A DNA stretch of 64,000 nt from Adiantum capillus-veneris (Eukaryota; Streptophyta; Polypodiopsida; Polypodiales; Pteridaceae): NCBI GenBank assembly GCA_014529385.2, contig CM043963.1, positions 72,381,412 to 72,445,411 on the forward strand, given 5' to 3'. The position numbers and the translations under genes were made by a program. This document shows, piece by piece, positions 43,785 through 55,204 of this stretch; the stretch's first letter is position 1, and every line of letters begins with the position of its first letter. The notes below the pieces were generated by a model. That model saw only the letters and a list, made by a program, of their open reading frames with translations, was not told the origin of the DNA and did no database searches.

Positions 43785-45300
43785 TGGAACTTCATATGAT
43801 GGGTCTGAAAAAGCCAAATGCATAAACTTAGCAGAACTAAGCGAGGAACCTAAACTGGCATACATTGCCACAGACCTCACGGAAGAAGAAGAGCGTCTTC
43901 TGATAGATACACTCAAAAGGTATAAAGATGTGTTTGCTTGGTATACAAAGACCTAAAGGGCATAGATTCAAAGAGCTGTCAGTACACAATACCCCTTAAA
44001 AGTGATGCCAGACCACACAGACAACGTCCTTATACATACAATGAGACTTTTGCCAAGAAAATTAAGGAAGAGATAGACAAACTGAAGGATGTGGAGTTTT
44101 ATCTACGAGATTGAACACACCGATTGGGTGTCCTTGATTGGGGTAGTACCCAAAAATAATAACAAATTACGTGTCTTTGTAAACCTCAAACAGGTAAATG
44201 CTACCACCATTCGAGACAACTATCCACTACCAATAACAAATCATGTTATTGAAAGAGTTGTGGGGAAGGCAGCTTATAGTTTTCTAGATGGGTTCTCAGG
44301 CTTCAACCAATTAACCATCAAAATAGAAGATCAACATAAGATAGCTTCTGCAACAGAGTGGGACATACAGAGTGATACCTTTTGGCCTGACCAATGCACC
44401 TGCCACTTTTCAAAGACTAATGAGTCATGCATTCAAGGAATACCTCAAATAAGTTTTAGAGATATGCATGGATGATCTTTGTGTTCATTCTCTCCTGAGA
44501 AGTGATCACATAGTGCATCTAGGAAAAGTCTTCAAAAAGTGCAGAACTTATCGTATTTGCTTTAACCCTGAAAAATGTGTCTTCGTGGTAAGACAAGGTA
44601 AAATTTTAGGGCACATTGTGTCCAAAAACGGGATTTCTATTGATCAAGAAAACATACAAATAATTGCCGTACTACCAAGACCAATAAAAATGAAAGAAGT
44701 GTAGGCATTTATGGGACATTGTGGATACTACAAGTGCTTCATATACATGTATGTTGTAATAGCTAATCCATTGTTTCCCTCATTGCTAAATTTGAATGGA
44801 CAGAAGAATGTGAGCAGTCTTTTCACAAATTGAAGCAACAATTAATTTTTGCTCCAATTTTGCAAGGCTCTTACTAGAGCAAGATCTTTCACGTTCATGT
44901 TGATGCATCAGCCTATGCCATAGGATGCATATTAGCCTAGCCAAGAGAGAAGAAAATGGATTTTCTTATTTGCTGCTATAGTCGGCAGATGAACAATGCG
45001 GAGAAAAATTATACCACTACGGAAAGAGAAGGTCTATGAATGATATATGTTGTCAAAATATTTAGACACTACCTTCTTGAAAACAAGTTTGTTTTCTTCG
45101 TAGATCACCAAGCACTATTATATTTGGTAAACAAATCTTGCAACCCTGAAAGGATTGTTTGTTGGTTTATACTATTGCTTGAGTTTGACTTCACAATAAT
45201 CGTAAAAAAGGGGACTACACACACGCACACAAGCAGATCATCTTTCGAGACTGTTCCATGGGGAAGCACCTGAAGGTATTGATGATGATCTTCCATATTT
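43750..45300 (+). pseudogene. RT and RNase H, copy 1
   Basis: Starts with a linker reading LTEEEERLLIDTLKRYKDVF, typical before gypsy RT. 44089-44475 has VPKNNNKLRVFVNLKQVN and YSFLDGFSGFNQL. The palm motif is MDDLCVHS (44468), with ILGHIVSKNGI. RNase H follows as HVDASAYAIGCILA and VDHQALLYLVNKS. Frameshifts at about 43950, 44370 and 44460, and TAG at 44702 and 44938. Not functional. Confidence 0.85.
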
Positions 45301-45957
45301 GTACCTGTTTAACATTGAAATGGTTTTGAGGTGGAGTGAAGAGGTCATCCCTCTACTCACGATCTGATTGTTATAGGTGGAAAGACAACCATCAATAATA
45401 CATCAAACAAGAAATATCTAGCTTTTAGCAGGACAACTGTACAAGCACACCAAAGGGTGGGATTTTGGGACTATGTGTACATCTAGAAGAATACAAATAC
45501 TACCTCAAACAGGCTAATATACAACATACCAGATTTTACAGTGGAGAAATGTAAACCTACCAAATAGTATAGAGACTAGGAGTCTACAGAAAAAAATGGA
45601 AAACAACATCCATACTTATGTAAAATCAGTGGAACACGCCACCCTATTTTGAGTAGTACAAGCACCCAATTGGAGTACTCACATAACTGACTACTTAAAA
45701 GCAAGAAATAGATACCCCATTTGAATACGAGTCTTCAGATGAGGAGCATGGGAGTGAGTTTTCCATGAGATATACAAGATTGAAGAAGAGAACAGCCCGG
45801 AAGCAGAGGCCATCCCAGTTACCCAAGCCAGAAGAACAATGGAAGAAGCGCAAGCGCAAAGAGAACGAATCCACCAATAGAAGCACGAGGAGAAAAGAAG
45901 TAAGGGAACAGAAGGGGACAATGAAAAGGAAGAAGAAGAAGAAGAAGAAGAAGACGT
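45301..45957 (+). pseudogene. Remnant between RNase H and coiled-coil ORF, copy 1
   Basis: Frames here suggest an integrase zinc-domain remnant (TRFHSGEM-like and LGVYWKKMENNIHTYVKS) followed directly by the start of the coiled-coil ORF (PFEYESSDEEHGSEFSMRY). No D-D-E core. Cut at 45957 by the copia LTR block. Confidence 0.5.
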
Positions 45958-46040
45958 CCTCTTCCATTTGTGTAAAGGAGGCTTGTGAGTGTGTGTGTGT
46001 GTGTGTGTGAGTTTCCCCTACTTGATCAAGAAAAGAGAAA

Positions 46041-46057
46041 CCTGTGCTCTGATACCA
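46041..46057 (-). promoter_or_regulatory. Primer-binding site, tRNA-iMet type
   Basis: Minus strand TGGTATCAGAGCACAGG, directly following the LTR end TGCTACA. Confidence 0.85.
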
Positions 46058-46058
46058 A

Positions 46059-47217
46059 TGTAGCATTTAATGGCCTAGTAACTTGTGTGTAGCGGAAATT
46101 TGCATGAACATAGTGAGCATTTCATTAGAATAAATTCCTAATGAGCATAACAAGAGTGCTTGGGTGGAAAGAGCAACAAAAAGCATAACACCCAATTAGA
46201 TAGCATGAACAATACTTCAAAAGAGAGAGAAATTAAGCTATTAACAACAGTTGAGGACCGGATTTACATGGAGCCGGTCCCCCCTCCAAAAAGGCTTTGT
46301 ATTATAGTTTTCTCCCATCAAGAGAGACATTTTACAATACAATTCTTTGTGTTCCTTCAATACTAGCTAGTGCAATGAAGATGGAAGCTTCAAGCACTAA
46401 GAAAAACGCTTATAAAACTTAACATCAATTCCCTCTTGGTCTCACCCCCAAGACCTCACACACCTTCAAAGATGGTGAGAGCTAGCGGGGTATGAGAGTA
46501 GATTGAGAGGAAGGAGTAGTCTTCCAAGAAAGATGTACATCTCCTCACATAACCACTCATATTAGCATAGCATAGCTTATTAATTAGCATGGTAGAGGAT
46601 ATGAGCATGCATTGAAGCTTGGCTCTTGGTTGGATTTGCATCACAAAGCCAAGAGTTGTTGGTGTAGGCCTCCCTTCTCACAAGCTTGGAGTAGGTGATA
46701 AGCTTTTCATTAAAGCTTGAGAAGATGAGAGAGAGTCTTCTTGCTTCACACATGAACTTGTGTGTGAGTGTGTGAGATAATGCCTCTGAAAATTCAGGCC
46801 CCTCTCTCTCTTGGTCGACCCCTCTTACTATTTGCTCATGCTACCACCCCATTGGACCTCTCCAAGCTTAGCCAATAGGATTTAAGGAGCATAAGTGATA
46901 GCCTTCTAACATATGTCCCCCTTTCCCCTTTGTGAGAGCCTTAGGTAATTAATTAATGCAACTAAACTCTCATTGGACCCTTTTGTCTCCTGTCCAATAG
47001 GAATCAGGCAAGCCATTAGGCTGTTGAATCTCATTGAACCCCTTGGGAGACTATCCAATAGTCTTCTAGAGAGCTTAATTCTTATTGGTTCTTTTATAAA
47101 GTGTTTTTAAATTAATTAAACTAGATTTACTCTAGCCTAGTTCTCATCGGTCCACCTCCATGGCCATCCAATAGGAATTGAGTACACCTTGTGGGCATCT
47201 GGGCTAGGGAGCTGACA
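46059..47217 (-). repeat. copia-type LTR, 1159 bp
   Basis: Plus-strand ends TGTAGCATTT and GAGCTGACA. The left end is fixed by the primer site; the right end is chosen at the CA before the repeated leader. Confidence 0.65.
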
Positions 47218-47255
47218 TGTGTCTCTCATTCCATTTGTGTAAAGGAGGCTTGTGA

Positions 47256-47376
<121 letters not shown>

Positions 47377-47404
47377 TTTCCCCTACTTGAGTCAATGAGA
47401 ACAA

Positions 47405-47854
47405 GCAAAGAAATAAAGAATGTTTCTGCCTAGTTAACCCTAAACCATGAGTGTCATAGGTTCATTTTTTTTATTTGCAGGCATGTCCATCCTACACCTA
47501 CCCTTCTCAGGTTCCTCCATCGGACTTAGATCCAAACCTACAACGGGCAATCTCTTTACGAGAGCAGTACCTCCGTTTGACGGAGGATTTGTTTGGCCAC
47601 TACACTCCGTAGCAGCTTGCGACCTACGGTATTTCTCCGCAAACTACACCATGGGGAAGTCAGGGAGGGACTCCTTACCTACAGAGCCTCGCACTGACGG
47701 CACCTCACTCTATAGCCCCTTCCTATTGCCCTACTCCCATTCCACCGTAGGGTCCTACTCCCCTTGCATCGTAGGGTCCCACTCCCATGGAATCACAGGG
47801 TCCTACGCCACTCCAATCCAGATGATGAGTGTCAACCTAAATCCAAAATCAGAA
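47405..47854 (+). pseudogene. Gln/Pro-rich retroelement segment with 24 bp repeats
   Basis: One frame reads LDPNLQRAISLREQYLRL and later three 8-residue units around (Q)GPTP at 47748, 47772 and 47796. In the first two units the Gln codon is TAG and in the third it is CAG. A T-rich stretch with TTTGCAG precedes. It is probably a gag or linker segment of the composite element brought in by the duplication. Identity uncertain. Confidence 0.5.
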
Positions 47855-48499
47855 TTGGAAGTCCCTGACAGGGAAGAAATTACAGATTGTCGATGCATAG
47901 TGGATGAGATCTCTGTAAGGGACCTTGACCAATGCATGAAGAAGCATTTCAAGACTCCACGGATAAGCTGTTAGAGGACAACGCAAACGACAAGCTTTCT
48001 AGTAGCTCAAATCAGAACATCAAACGGAAGGATTGACAAGTGATCTACTATGATTTTCCAAACCAAAATCCTCGAAGACAACATAGATACCAGAATAAAT
48101 GCACGAACAAACAAAACAAGACAAACGAATACTCAGTACCTTTGTTAACCAACAAAACACAATACTTACGGTTCGTTGAAGCAACCGATTGCCTTAAAGA
48201 GGGGATATCGAAGAGGTACATGCAACCTGACTCAAACGAAACAAAATTTGAAAAGAAGAACAAATAAAAAACACTAACGGAGAGCATTTCCAAAAAAGCA
48301 ACGAAGTTGTCCAAAACCGAGCGCAAAAACAAGTACAATGAATTGAAATGATCTTTGAAGGAAGTTTGGACAATAGAATTGGAAACCGATGAGGAATTAG
48401 ATGAAAATAAATTTGATGCACCTTCCCACTACAAGAAGTACACTATTTGATGCACCTTCCCACTATAAGAAGTACACTATTCAATATAGAAAAATAGTG

Positions 48500-50045
48500 G
48501 TATAAAGCCCAAATGAGACCCAAAAGAGCTTGGAACTTCATATGATGGGTCTGAAAAAGCCAAATGCATAAACTTAGCAGAACTAAGCGAGGAACCTAAA
48601 CTGGCATACATTGCCACAGACCTCACGGAAGAAGAAGAACAGCTTCTGATAGATACACTCAAAAGGTATAAAGATGTGTTTGCTTGGTATACAAAGACAT
48701 AAAGGGGATAGATTCAAAGAGCTATCAGTACACAATACCCCTTAAAAGTGATTCCAGACCACACAGACAACGTCCTTATGCATACAATGAGACTTTTGCC
48801 AAGAAAATTAAGGAAGAGATAGACAAACTGAAGGATGTGGAGTTTTATCTACGAGATTGAACACACCGATTGGGTGTCCTTGATTGGGGTAGTACCCAAA
48901 AATAATAACAAATTACGTGTCTTTGTAAACCTCAAACAGGTAAATGCTGCCACCATTCGAGACAACTATCCACTACGAATAACAGATCATGTTATTGAAA
49001 GAGTTGTGGGGAAGGCAGCCTATAGTTTTCTAGATGGGTTCTCAGGCTACAACCAATTAACCATCAAAATAGAAGATCAACATAAGATAGCTTCTGCAAC
49101 AGAGTGGGGCATACAGAGTGATACCTTTTGGCCTGACCAATGCACCTGCCACTTTTCAAAGACTAATGAGTCATGCATTCAAGGAAAATCTCAAATAAGT
49201 TTTAGAGATATGCATGGATGATCTTTGTGTTCATTCTCTCCTGAGAAGTGATCACATAGTGCATCTAGGAAAAGTCTCAAAAAAGTGCAGAACTTATCAT
49301 ATTTCCTTAAACCCTGAAAAATGTGTCTTCGTGGTAAGACAAGGTAAAGTTTTAGGGCACATTGTGTCCAAAAACGGGATTTCTACTGATCAAGAAAACA
49401 TACAAATAATTGCCATACTACCAAGACCAACGAAAATGAAAGAAGTGTAGGCATTTATGGGACATTGTGGATACTACAAGTGCTTCATATACATGTATGT
49501 TGTAATAGCCAATCCATTGTTGCCCTCATTGCTAAATTTGAATGGACAGAAGAATGCGAGCAGGCTTTTCAAAAATTGAAGCAACAATTAATTTTTGCTC
49601 CAATTTTGCAAGGCTCTTACTGGAGCAAGATCTTTCACGTTCCTGTTGATGCATCAGCCTATGCCATAGGATGCATATTAGCCTAGCCAAGAGAGAAGAA
49701 AATGGATTTTCTCATTTGCTGCTATAGTCGGCAGATGAACAATGTGGAGAAAAATTATACCACTACGGAAAGAGAAGGTCTATGAATGATATATGCTATC
49801 AAAAAATTTAGACACTACTTTTTTGAAAACAAGTTTGTTTTCTTAGTAGATCATCAAGCACTATTATATTTGGTAAACAAATCTTGCAACACTGGAAGGA
49901 TTGTTTGTTGGTTTATACAATTGCTTGAGTTTGACTTCACAATAATCGTAAAAAAGGGGACTACACACATGCACACAAGCAGATCATCTTTCGAGACTGT
50001 TCCATGGGGAAGCACCTGAAGGTATTGATGATGATCTTCCATATT
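48500..50045 (+). pseudogene. RT and RNase H, copy 2
   Basis: Same domains and nearly the same disabling changes as 43750-45300: LRVFVNLKQVN at 48835, MDDLCVHS at 49214, FEWTEECEQAFQKLKQQL and VPVDASAYAIGCILA at 49465-49686, VDHQALLYLVNKS at 49786. Shared frameshifts show that decay preceded the duplication. Confidence 0.85.
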
Positions 50046-50460
50046 TGTACCTATTTAACATTGAAATGGTTTTGAGGTGGAGTGAAGAGGTCATCCCTCT
50101 ACTCACAATCGGATTGTTATAGGTGGAAAGACAACCATCAATAATACATCAAACAAGAAATATCTAGCTTTTAGCAGGACAACTATACAAGCACACCAAA
50201 GGGTGGGATTTTGAGACTATGTGTACAGCCAGAAGAATCAAATACTACCTTAAACAGGCTAATATACAACATACCAGATTTCACAATGGAGAAATGCAAA
50301 CCTACCAAATAGTATAGAGACTAGGAGTCTATTGGAAAAAAATGGAAAACAACATCCATACTTAGTTAAAATCAGTGGAACACGCCACCCTGTTTTGAGT
50401 AGTACAAGCACCCAAGTGGAGTACTCACATAACTGACTACTTAAAAGCATTAAATAGATA
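50046..50460 (+). other. Short linker where integrase would be expected
   Basis: About 415 bp with a possible integrase zinc-domain trace (QANIQHTRF..GEM, LGVYWKKMENNIHTY). Too short for a catalytic core and none is seen. Confidence 0.5.
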
Positions 50461-52212
50461 CCCCATTTGAATACGAGTCTTCAGATGAGGAGCATGGGAG
50501 TGAGTTTTCCATGAGATATACAAGATTGAAGAAGAGAACAGCCCGGGAAGCAGAGGCCATCCCAGTTACCCAAGCCAAAAGAACAATGGAAGAAGCGCAA
50601 GCGCAAAGAGACAGAATCCACCAACAGAAGCACGATGAGAAAAGAAGTAAGGGAACAAAAGGGGACAATGAAAAGGAAGACAAAGAAGAAGAAGAAGAAG
50701 ACGTCCCATTACTATGCAGGCAATCAACAGCTCTAGAACGGATCAAACAATGCAAAAGATAGGAAGCGAAGGAGAATCATCCGACGAATCTACCAAGGCC
50801 AAGGGAGAAGATGAAAGCCAAGAAGAGAAGGGTGAGCAAGGCACACATGACCAACAAGAATATGATTTTGAATCACCAAAAGACAAAGAGTTATCTTTAG
50901 AGGTTGGAACAGAAAAAAGAGAAGAATTTGTAGATCTTGTAGAACAAGTGGCGGATGAAGTGCTGTCACAAAAGAAGGAAGATCAAGAAAAAAAGAGAGC
51001 ACTACCAGAAACTACCACAGCTCCAGCTGCTATTGAAGTACTTAAAACAAAGGAAAGAATGAGTGATGAGGCTCAACCCTCGAATCTTGGCCAGACAAGT
51101 CAAAGAAAACCATGATCGCCTCGTTCGCAAGCCGTAATGAAGGAGGGAGCAGAGATGATGAGGTCATTCAACATTGATTCCTATTTAGACCAGATCAAGC
51201 TCCAATTCCAATGCCAAAGAGCTCTCTGCCACTTGCGCGAGCTAGAGCTGGAAGACACCAAGAAAGAGGAAACTAGAGCAGCTGAAAACACACTGCACAG
51301 CTACAAAATAAAATAGAGGAGTTGCAAAAGGTCCATCTGCAACTCCAATCAGAGTTGCAAAGAGAACAAGAGAACACAGACTATTACTACAAGGAGGTCC
51401 AACAATTTAATGAGGCCAACACGACTCTACAGGTTGAGCAACAACGAGTAGAGGAAGAGTTAGTCAGGGAAAGAGAGCAGAGTGAAAAGCTGCACGAGTC
51501 CTACACGATGGTCAACAAGACTCTGACCCAGCTTTTAGCCTTGCAGGAGACATCGAGCTCCTCAAGCTTGACAGCTAGATCGACCTCATTGAACAAAGAG
51601 GTCCAAGATCTAAAGGAGGCCCTTGTTCAAGAAAAATACGACAGACAAATCATGACAGCAGGGCATAGAGCACTGTAGAAATCCAAAGACGAAGAGATTG
51701 AAGATTTGAGAAAGTAGTTGGCAGAGACACAGGGAGATTTGAAGGCTCTAAGGGCAACACAAGCAAAGCTCGAACAAATATCCCCAGTGGAATTTGAGCA
51801 GACAGGAGGAATTGAGTATTTCACCTTTAAATCTTACCAAACAGATGTACCAAGTACAAGCACAGGAAAAGCAATGCAAGAATCTGAAGATGCAGCCATG
51901 ACATCTATCTTGGGTTTGGAAAAAGAAGATATTCAGCACTCGATCTCATAAGTCAAAGACCCTTCACACAAGGAGTACCTGCAATACAAGTTGAAAGTGT
52001 TGGAGACAACTACCCTGCTCATGATCACTCCAGATGAAGTAGTGAAAAACCTTGGGCATGAGATGATCGCCCTGCCACTGATGCGACAGGAGGCCAGATT
52101 ATGGAAACAAAAAATGTTACCTGTCCTTGAGCCAAACAATAGAGGGGATTATGGAGATGTTTTTGTCACCATGCTACAAATTCAGACTATCATTGACAAT
52201 CAACCCCTCTAG
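50461..52212 (+). pseudogene. Coiled-coil extra ORF downstream of pol
   Basis: Reads in three successive frames (50461-50762, 50714-51115, 51322-52212), so it was one protein now frameshifted. The start is acidic (FEYESSDEEHGSEF) and then Lys/Glu-rich. The middle (51322-51720) is a clear coiled coil: heptad-rich QLQSELQREQENTDYY, VEQQRVEEELVREREQ. A more hydrophobic segment follows (51990-52200: TTLLMITPDEVVKNLG). TAG codons at 51676 and 51717 interrupt it. It has no resemblance to retroviral envelope glycoproteins that I can see. It lies where some plant gypsy elements carry an additional ORF. Confidence 0.6.
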
Positions 52213-52378
52213 TGAAAAAAATGGTTTGAGCAACTTGAGACCGAGAGATGAAACATACTATAGGAATGCTCTGTAGTATTTTAGGATCCATCTCAGGATC
52301 AACCCAATTTACTGTCCCATCAACAGACGGCAATTCTGGGAGAGCTTTTACTCTTGGCAAAGCAAAAGACCGGCAGTA

Positions 52379-52885
52379 TTGAACAACCTCGTCCTAACAA
52401 AGCCAAGCAATAACAACCCCCCGTCAGAGAAGTATATGGTTCAGACTCTCAGAGGGGTCATCAACATGATGAAGGAGATACCAGATCTTGCATGCAAGAT
52501 TCTCGTGACAATTGCCAAGATGCTAATCACCTGCATAACGCCATTCAATGATATAGAGGTAGCAGAGCATCCCTAGTAGGTTTTTGTGGAAGGCACAAGA
52601 GGGCTCTGTTGGAATATGGAGACAGAAATACCAAGAAAAAAGGTCATCATGGGATTATATGCTCAAGTCATGTTCCTGTCCTCCCACTACATGCAAACCT
52701 TCGAGGAGGCGTTCATGACCGGATTCTTTGAGGTAGACTCCTCCATATTTAATCCCATGACCAAAGATATGCCAGCCCGACATATAGCCTATCAGAGCAC
52801 TCTCATCAATAATCCTTTCAAAGAGCTGGCAACAAAAGTGGATATCAAGGCAAGGGCACAAAAGTTCAGGCACCTCACTTGCTTT
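52379..52885 (+). pseudogene. Terminal domain of the extra ORF, homologous to 3-509
   Basis: Frames 52379-52576 and 52586-52885 share one phase and are separated by two successive TAG codons (52574-52579). Shared motifs with the left-edge ORF: YMVQTL.G, AKMLITCI, EGTRGLCW, VMFLSSHY and TFEEAFMTGFF. Length of the homologous part is about 140 residues. The pair is diverged to perhaps 35-40% identity by eye, so the domain is conserved between different elements. After about 52885 the sequence passes into a minisatellite. Confidence 0.65.
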
Positions 52886-52889
52886 TTCG

Positions 52890-53340
52890 ATTATTTTAGT
52901 GTATCTTTTGGCATCAGCTCTACCATTGGGCTAGAGGTGTCGATAGATTCATTGAATGATGTCTTGCTTTTTAGGCTAATTTTGGTGTTGCTATCGGCAT
53001 CAAACCTATCATTGGGTTGGAGGTGTTGTTAGTTCCATTGAATGATACCCTTGCTTTTAGGCTAGTTTGGTGTTTCTTTCGGCATCATCTCTACCATTGG
53101 GCTAGAGGTGTCGTTAGTTTCATCAAACAATGCCCTACTTTTTATGCTTAGTTCCATGTTTCTATCAACATCAACCCTACTATTGGGTTCGAGGTGTTGT
53201 TAGTTGCATTGAATGATGCCATGTCTTGTTGAATTAGTTTAGTGTTAGTCTCAGCATCAACCCTACTACTCGGTTGGAGGTGTTGTCACTCTCATTGAAT
53301 GATTGCCTACTCTTTAAACTAGTGTTGTCATTAATTTCAA
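52890..53340. repeat. 86 bp minisatellite, five units
   Basis: GGCATCA..CTACCATTGGG-like words recur at 52910, 52996, 53081, 53169 and 53253 (steps 86, 85, 88, 84). Units are 75-90% alike by eye. Confidence 0.85.
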
Positions 53341-53423
53341 TGCATGATGCATACATTTGTTATAAAATTTAAAGTTATGTTGTCTTTAAAAATCATAAAA
53401 TATGTGTTGATTGTAGCAAACAT

Positions 53424-53737
53424 GGATCCAGCGGAAATGAAGGAGTTAAAAACCAAGATCAGATCTCTGTTGGTCACGTGCATATTTTTCCTAACCACGG
53501 AGGAGATCACCTTTTTATTGGAGAGTGAGACGCGCAGAGATCGTTTCTTTGATATGATAACTGAAGCAGTTCAGGCACACTTCTCAGCTGTAGAAGCAAA
53601 TATTATCCGTAGGCAATAGATAGTATTATAGAAATTATGGCACAATGCTTAAGAGACTTGGGTGTTGATGCACCAACGGATGCAGATCTAGCCAAGCTAC
53701 AACATTGGACTAATATATGTCGTATAGATTGATGCTC
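53424..53737 (+). pseudogene. Helical N-terminal domain upstream of kinase-like region
   Basis: ATG at 53424 (MDPAEMKELKTKIRSLL) opens a frame to 53619; a one-base shift then continues it as IMAQCLRDLGVDAPT and LAKLQHWTNIC to about 53732. Probably helical, no known motif. TTGATTGTAG just before the ATG could be a splice acceptor. Its linkage to the kinase region downstream is inferred from order and orientation. Confidence 0.4.
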
Positions 53738-53803
53738 AAAATGTCCATAGCCACAAAGCTAGAACCATCTTTTATTCAACAGCCTCCTCCCAAGATACAA
53801 TAG

Positions 53804-54798
53804 GTGCAAGATCAGATACAGAAGCTCGAATGGATCATTTTCTACACACCCGCTTTATGTCTCAGTGTGCCATTGGTGTTTACCTCACACCCGAAGCTAT
53901 CAAACGTGGTTGAAATCTTGGGAAAGGATGCTATGGAGTTGTGTCAGAGTGCACAATCGGTGGAGTCACTTGGTTGCCACCAAAGGTGCAGTATGTGGTC
54001 AAAGACTTCAAAGGAGATGCAGTAGAGAGCCGTCAATCTTTTGCTCTAGAGGTGAGCGTGCATTTGTTCCACAGGGGCATCGTTAGATGCATTGCACAAA
54101 CACACCAAGAGCCATGGTCCCTTGTTTTTCCTCGCTGCAATGGAATGGATCTGGGTGACATGTTAGAGTGTGCTCCACCACCCAAAGGAAAATATTGGTG
54201 GCTCAAGATCCTAGACGCCCTCCCACTGAGCAAGAGTTAGAGATGTGCAAGCATATGCTCAATTGGGCACCCTCTTTTATGGATGCTCTGGTGAAGACCA
54301 TGGAACATGCACACAACAAAGGAATTATAAATTCTGACTTGAACCCATGGAACATCATGACTGACTTCACTAAGGAAGGTGTGCCACATGTGGGTGTCAT
54401 TGATTGGGGGTTGTCACTACGAGTTGGCAGTGAAAAGCGAGCAACCAATATCAAAGATCCCATAGAGCATGCCCTACATCCTTGGAGGGCCTCTGAGCTT
54501 TGCAACCCAAAAGCTGCTTGTCCGTATTTGAAAGCCACTGACACCTATGCAGTTACTTTTTGCATTGAGAAACTATGTGATTGGTGCAAAGATTTTTCAA
54601 AGCATTACAATGTGTCATGGCAAAAGTGAAAGAAAATTGATTGTGGCATGATTGCCAACATAATGCAAAAAAACTACTTACAACAAGGGCCTAGGCAAAG
54701 AAAGACATTGTTGAATATGAGTGAGCATTTAGATATGTTAGAGCTCAACTCGGAGGTGTGTTTGCATCCGCTTAGTGAGATGATGCCTAGATTTTAGT
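53804..54798 (+). pseudogene. Protein kinase-like gene, frameshifted
   Basis: Three consecutive frames. The glycine loop LGKGCYGVVSECTI starts at about 53917. The ATP-binding Lys candidate is in YVVKDFKG (about 53994-54017). The catalytic loop reads GIINSDLNPWNIM (54319-54357), with Asp and Asn in place but N-S instead of H-R. The metal-binding motif is IDWG (54399-54410) instead of D-F-G. WRASELC (about 54484) fits the activation-segment end and DTYAVTFCIEKLC (54540-54578) fits helix F. TGA 54627-54629 interrupts, and the same frame runs on to TAG at 54796-54798. Frameshifts lie near 53925 and 54185. It resembles eukaryotic-type kinases but is divergent, and its substrate is unknown. Confidence 0.65.
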
Positions 54799-54909
54799 TT
54801 ACTCTGATCACCTTTGTAAATAGTAGTCTCTTTCGGACTATTTGACATATGTAAATGGATCTTTTTGTATATTCATGGACAATTCACTTAAATTGTATTA
54901 CTTTATAAT

Positions 54910-55115
54910 GATGTAGTCATGGGGCAAAGAAATTAATACACAATGCGATGTGTCATGATATTTTAAAAGTAAAGTCTTTTTATAACAATGGAGCAAAGAG
55001 ATCAATGTGGTGCGTTGTTATGGTTTTAGTTGAAAACTGGACACTGTATTTGTAAATAAATTCATGGTGCACAATGATTAATACAAAGTGTGGTGTGTTG
55101 TGATAACTTAAACCA
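54910..55115. repeat. Degenerate 70-75 bp repeat, three units
   Basis: ATGG.GCA.A.A.ATTAATAC followed by GTG.TGTGTTGTGATA-like sequence occurs at about 54917, 54986 and 55062. Weakly conserved. Confidence 0.55.
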
Positions 55116-55204
55116 AGGTGTACCAGTGGATTTGCAAACGTATCTGTGATGCAAACTTAAGTTCTATCGCACATTGAGATATTGTAATTGTGATTGTGAC
55201 AGGC

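Larger units (their letters stand above)
43109..45959 (+). repeat. 2.85 kb duplication, copy 1
   Basis: Aligns with 47855-50706 at an offset of about 4746 bp with few differences. The small basic ORF in it is identical in protein sequence in both copies. Confidence 0.93.
47855..50706 (+). repeat. 2.85 kb duplication, copy 2
   Basis: Second copy of 43109-45959. It continues without interruption into the coiled-coil ORF, whereas copy 1 is cut by the copia LTR. Confidence 0.93.

Noticed and set aside
39683-45000. TAG codons as a reassigned genetic code or RNA-edited stops
   Set aside because: TAG, TAA and TGA all occur together with frameshifts, and sense CAG appears in paralogues; decay with a CHG bias explains it better. 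Stop-removing RNA editing is known from organelles, not nuclear retroelements.
50461-52885. Extra ORF as a retroviral-type envelope gene
   Set aside because: No signal peptide, transmembrane helix or furin-like site is visible; the protein is a charged coiled coil.
52890-53340. 86 bp repeats considered as a CRISPR array
   Set aside because: Repeats are contiguous and diverged, without unique spacers, and the DNA is eukaryotic.
53804-54798. Kinase-like region as an aminoglycoside phosphotransferase
   Set aside because: The glycine loop GKGCYGVV and a helix F-like DTYAVTF segment fit a eukaryotic-type protein kinase better, although the altered catalytic loop leaves some doubt.
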